DNA of 64,000 bases from the NCBI GenBank assembly GCA_028753945.1, contig JAPNXP010000006.1:1612001-1676000 (forward strand), in the 5' to 3' direction. Made by a program: the position numbers and the translations under genes. Below the pieces are notes generated by a model. That model had not been told where the DNA came from. It made no database searches and saw nothing but the letters and a program-made list of their open reading frames with translations. The DNA is from Hexactinellida sp. DTS-2022. Lineage: Eukaryota > Porifera > Hexactinellida. Below are positions 63,258-64,000 of this stretch, piece after piece (the first letter of the stretch is position 1; the number at the start of each line of letters is the position of its first letter).

Positions 63258-64000
63258 CTTAATAATTGAAACTATACTGAAAGATATTAGTGCTAGATTA
63301 CAAGAGGATAACTTAACTATCAATTTGCCACCCAACCAATTTGATTTAGCAAAATTTGAGTCCGATTTATTACATTTTAATAATATTCTAATCATCTGCT
63401 CTTCTGTTTCCTCTGATTTAGAATTTTATGATAAATTAAAAGTAAATACTCATATAGTCCCCAGTCCCCTAGATTGTTACAATAACCTAGGACAGGCATT
63501 ATTTCACTCATTTTTAATTAACTATGAAAGTATGAATAAATATTATGGCTCGATGGCTATAATTTTTATGGGTCTAAAGGGCCGAAGTTGTTCCTGGGTT
63601 CTTACACTGTTTTGAACTTATTCAATTTGAAACATGTAGAAGATTTGCAGATTCGTTCAAGTTTACTGATAATCTCATTGAAAAATATACGCTAATTAAT
63701 TAATACTCGTATGCTTAGCATCCGCACCAGAGCTATTTAGTGACCTAAATTATATATCAGTAAATAACTTATTCAACAAAAATTATGTACTATGTATTAA
63801 CTTGACTCAAAACTCAGTGAGTAATATATTCCATCAAGAGTTTAGTGATGAGAGCAATGTAGAGGCGTTCAAAAGAGGGAATTTCACTAATTTGATATCA
63901 CAGCAAACTTTAAGACGAATTAAATCAGACGTTAAATATAGAGAGAGATTTTCCAAAGATGACTCTGTGTATATTTTGGATACTCAACAGTATTTCCGTT
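63258..64000 (+). CDS. Unidentified coding region, frameshifted, runs off the window
   Basis: Three successive plus-strand frames of protein-like composition: about 63258-63600 (LPPNQFDLAKFESDLLHFNN, YESMNKYYGSMAIIFMGLKG), 63605-63706 (CFELIQFETCRRFADSFKFT), and 63717 to the window end (LFSDLNYISVNNLFNKNYVL, TLRRIKSDVKYRERFSKDDS). The switches are either frameshifts in a decayed mobile element or unrecognised small introns. No domain is recognised. The frame is open at base 64000. Confidence 0.4.

Noticed and set aside
1-64000. tRNA, rRNA or snoRNA genes
   Set aside because: I saw no tRNA cloverleaf signature or rRNA segment. An H/ACA or C/D snoRNA near NHP2 was looked for by eye without a convincing candidate.

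Overview
The window is a strongly AT-rich piece of an animal (metazoan) nuclear genome. The evidence is a multi-exon dual serine/threonine and tyrosine kinase (DSTYK) gene with GT-AG introns, a UBXN11-like UBX protein, an NHP2 snoRNP protein, an NHL-propeller protein, and a dense load of eukaryotic DNA transposons (hAT, pogo/Tc1-like, MULE, P/THAP, Academ, probably Helitron and a Polinton-like element). Nothing is bacterial or organellar. The host is most likely an invertebrate, but the lineage (sponge, cnidarian, tunicate, other) cannot be fixed from the sequence alone.

Layout. 1-7,900: an unidentified minus-strand gene with a single transmembrane segment, seen as separate exons among MITEs. 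7,900-12,800: gene-free and MITE-rich. 12,809-31,101: DSTYK on the minus strand. I resolved eleven exons whose phases agree at every junction, giving 924 codons plus stop. Its 8.2-kb ninth intron holds an intronless UBXN11-like gene (15,162-16,745, same strand) and a truncated MULE transposase. 33,956-34,405: NHP2, single exon, minus. 34,500-39,600: a nest of inverted-repeat elements. 39,675-45,441: a decayed Academ-type transposon whose protein ends in an XPG/FEN-like nuclease region and an eight-cysteine cluster. 45,788-47,821: a decayed P-element-like THAP transposase. 48,070-49,150: a foldback element and a minisatellite. 49,338-50,705: an NHL-propeller protein. 51,000-53,500: hAT MITEs and small unidentified coding candidates. 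53,770-56,699: an element of two near-identical ~980-bp inverted arms around a ~970-bp core, with AG...CT termini and a 6-bp target duplication, as in Polinton-type elements. 57,448-63,060: an old FLYWCH/PHD-like MULE interrupted by a young MULE (58,257-60,865) that encodes an intact 530-residue transposase with a C-terminal RING finger. 63,258-64,000: an unidentified broken reading frame running off the window.

The single-copy host genes are DSTYK, UBXN11-like, NHP2, the NHL protein and two or three small candidates. They share no pathway. Most of the remaining sequence is transposon. The strongest leads are the RING-bearing MULE, the TIR-bounded Academ element, the Polinton-like mini-element, the nested intronless UBX gene, and many insertions with exact 8-bp duplications that allow the insertion history to be read.
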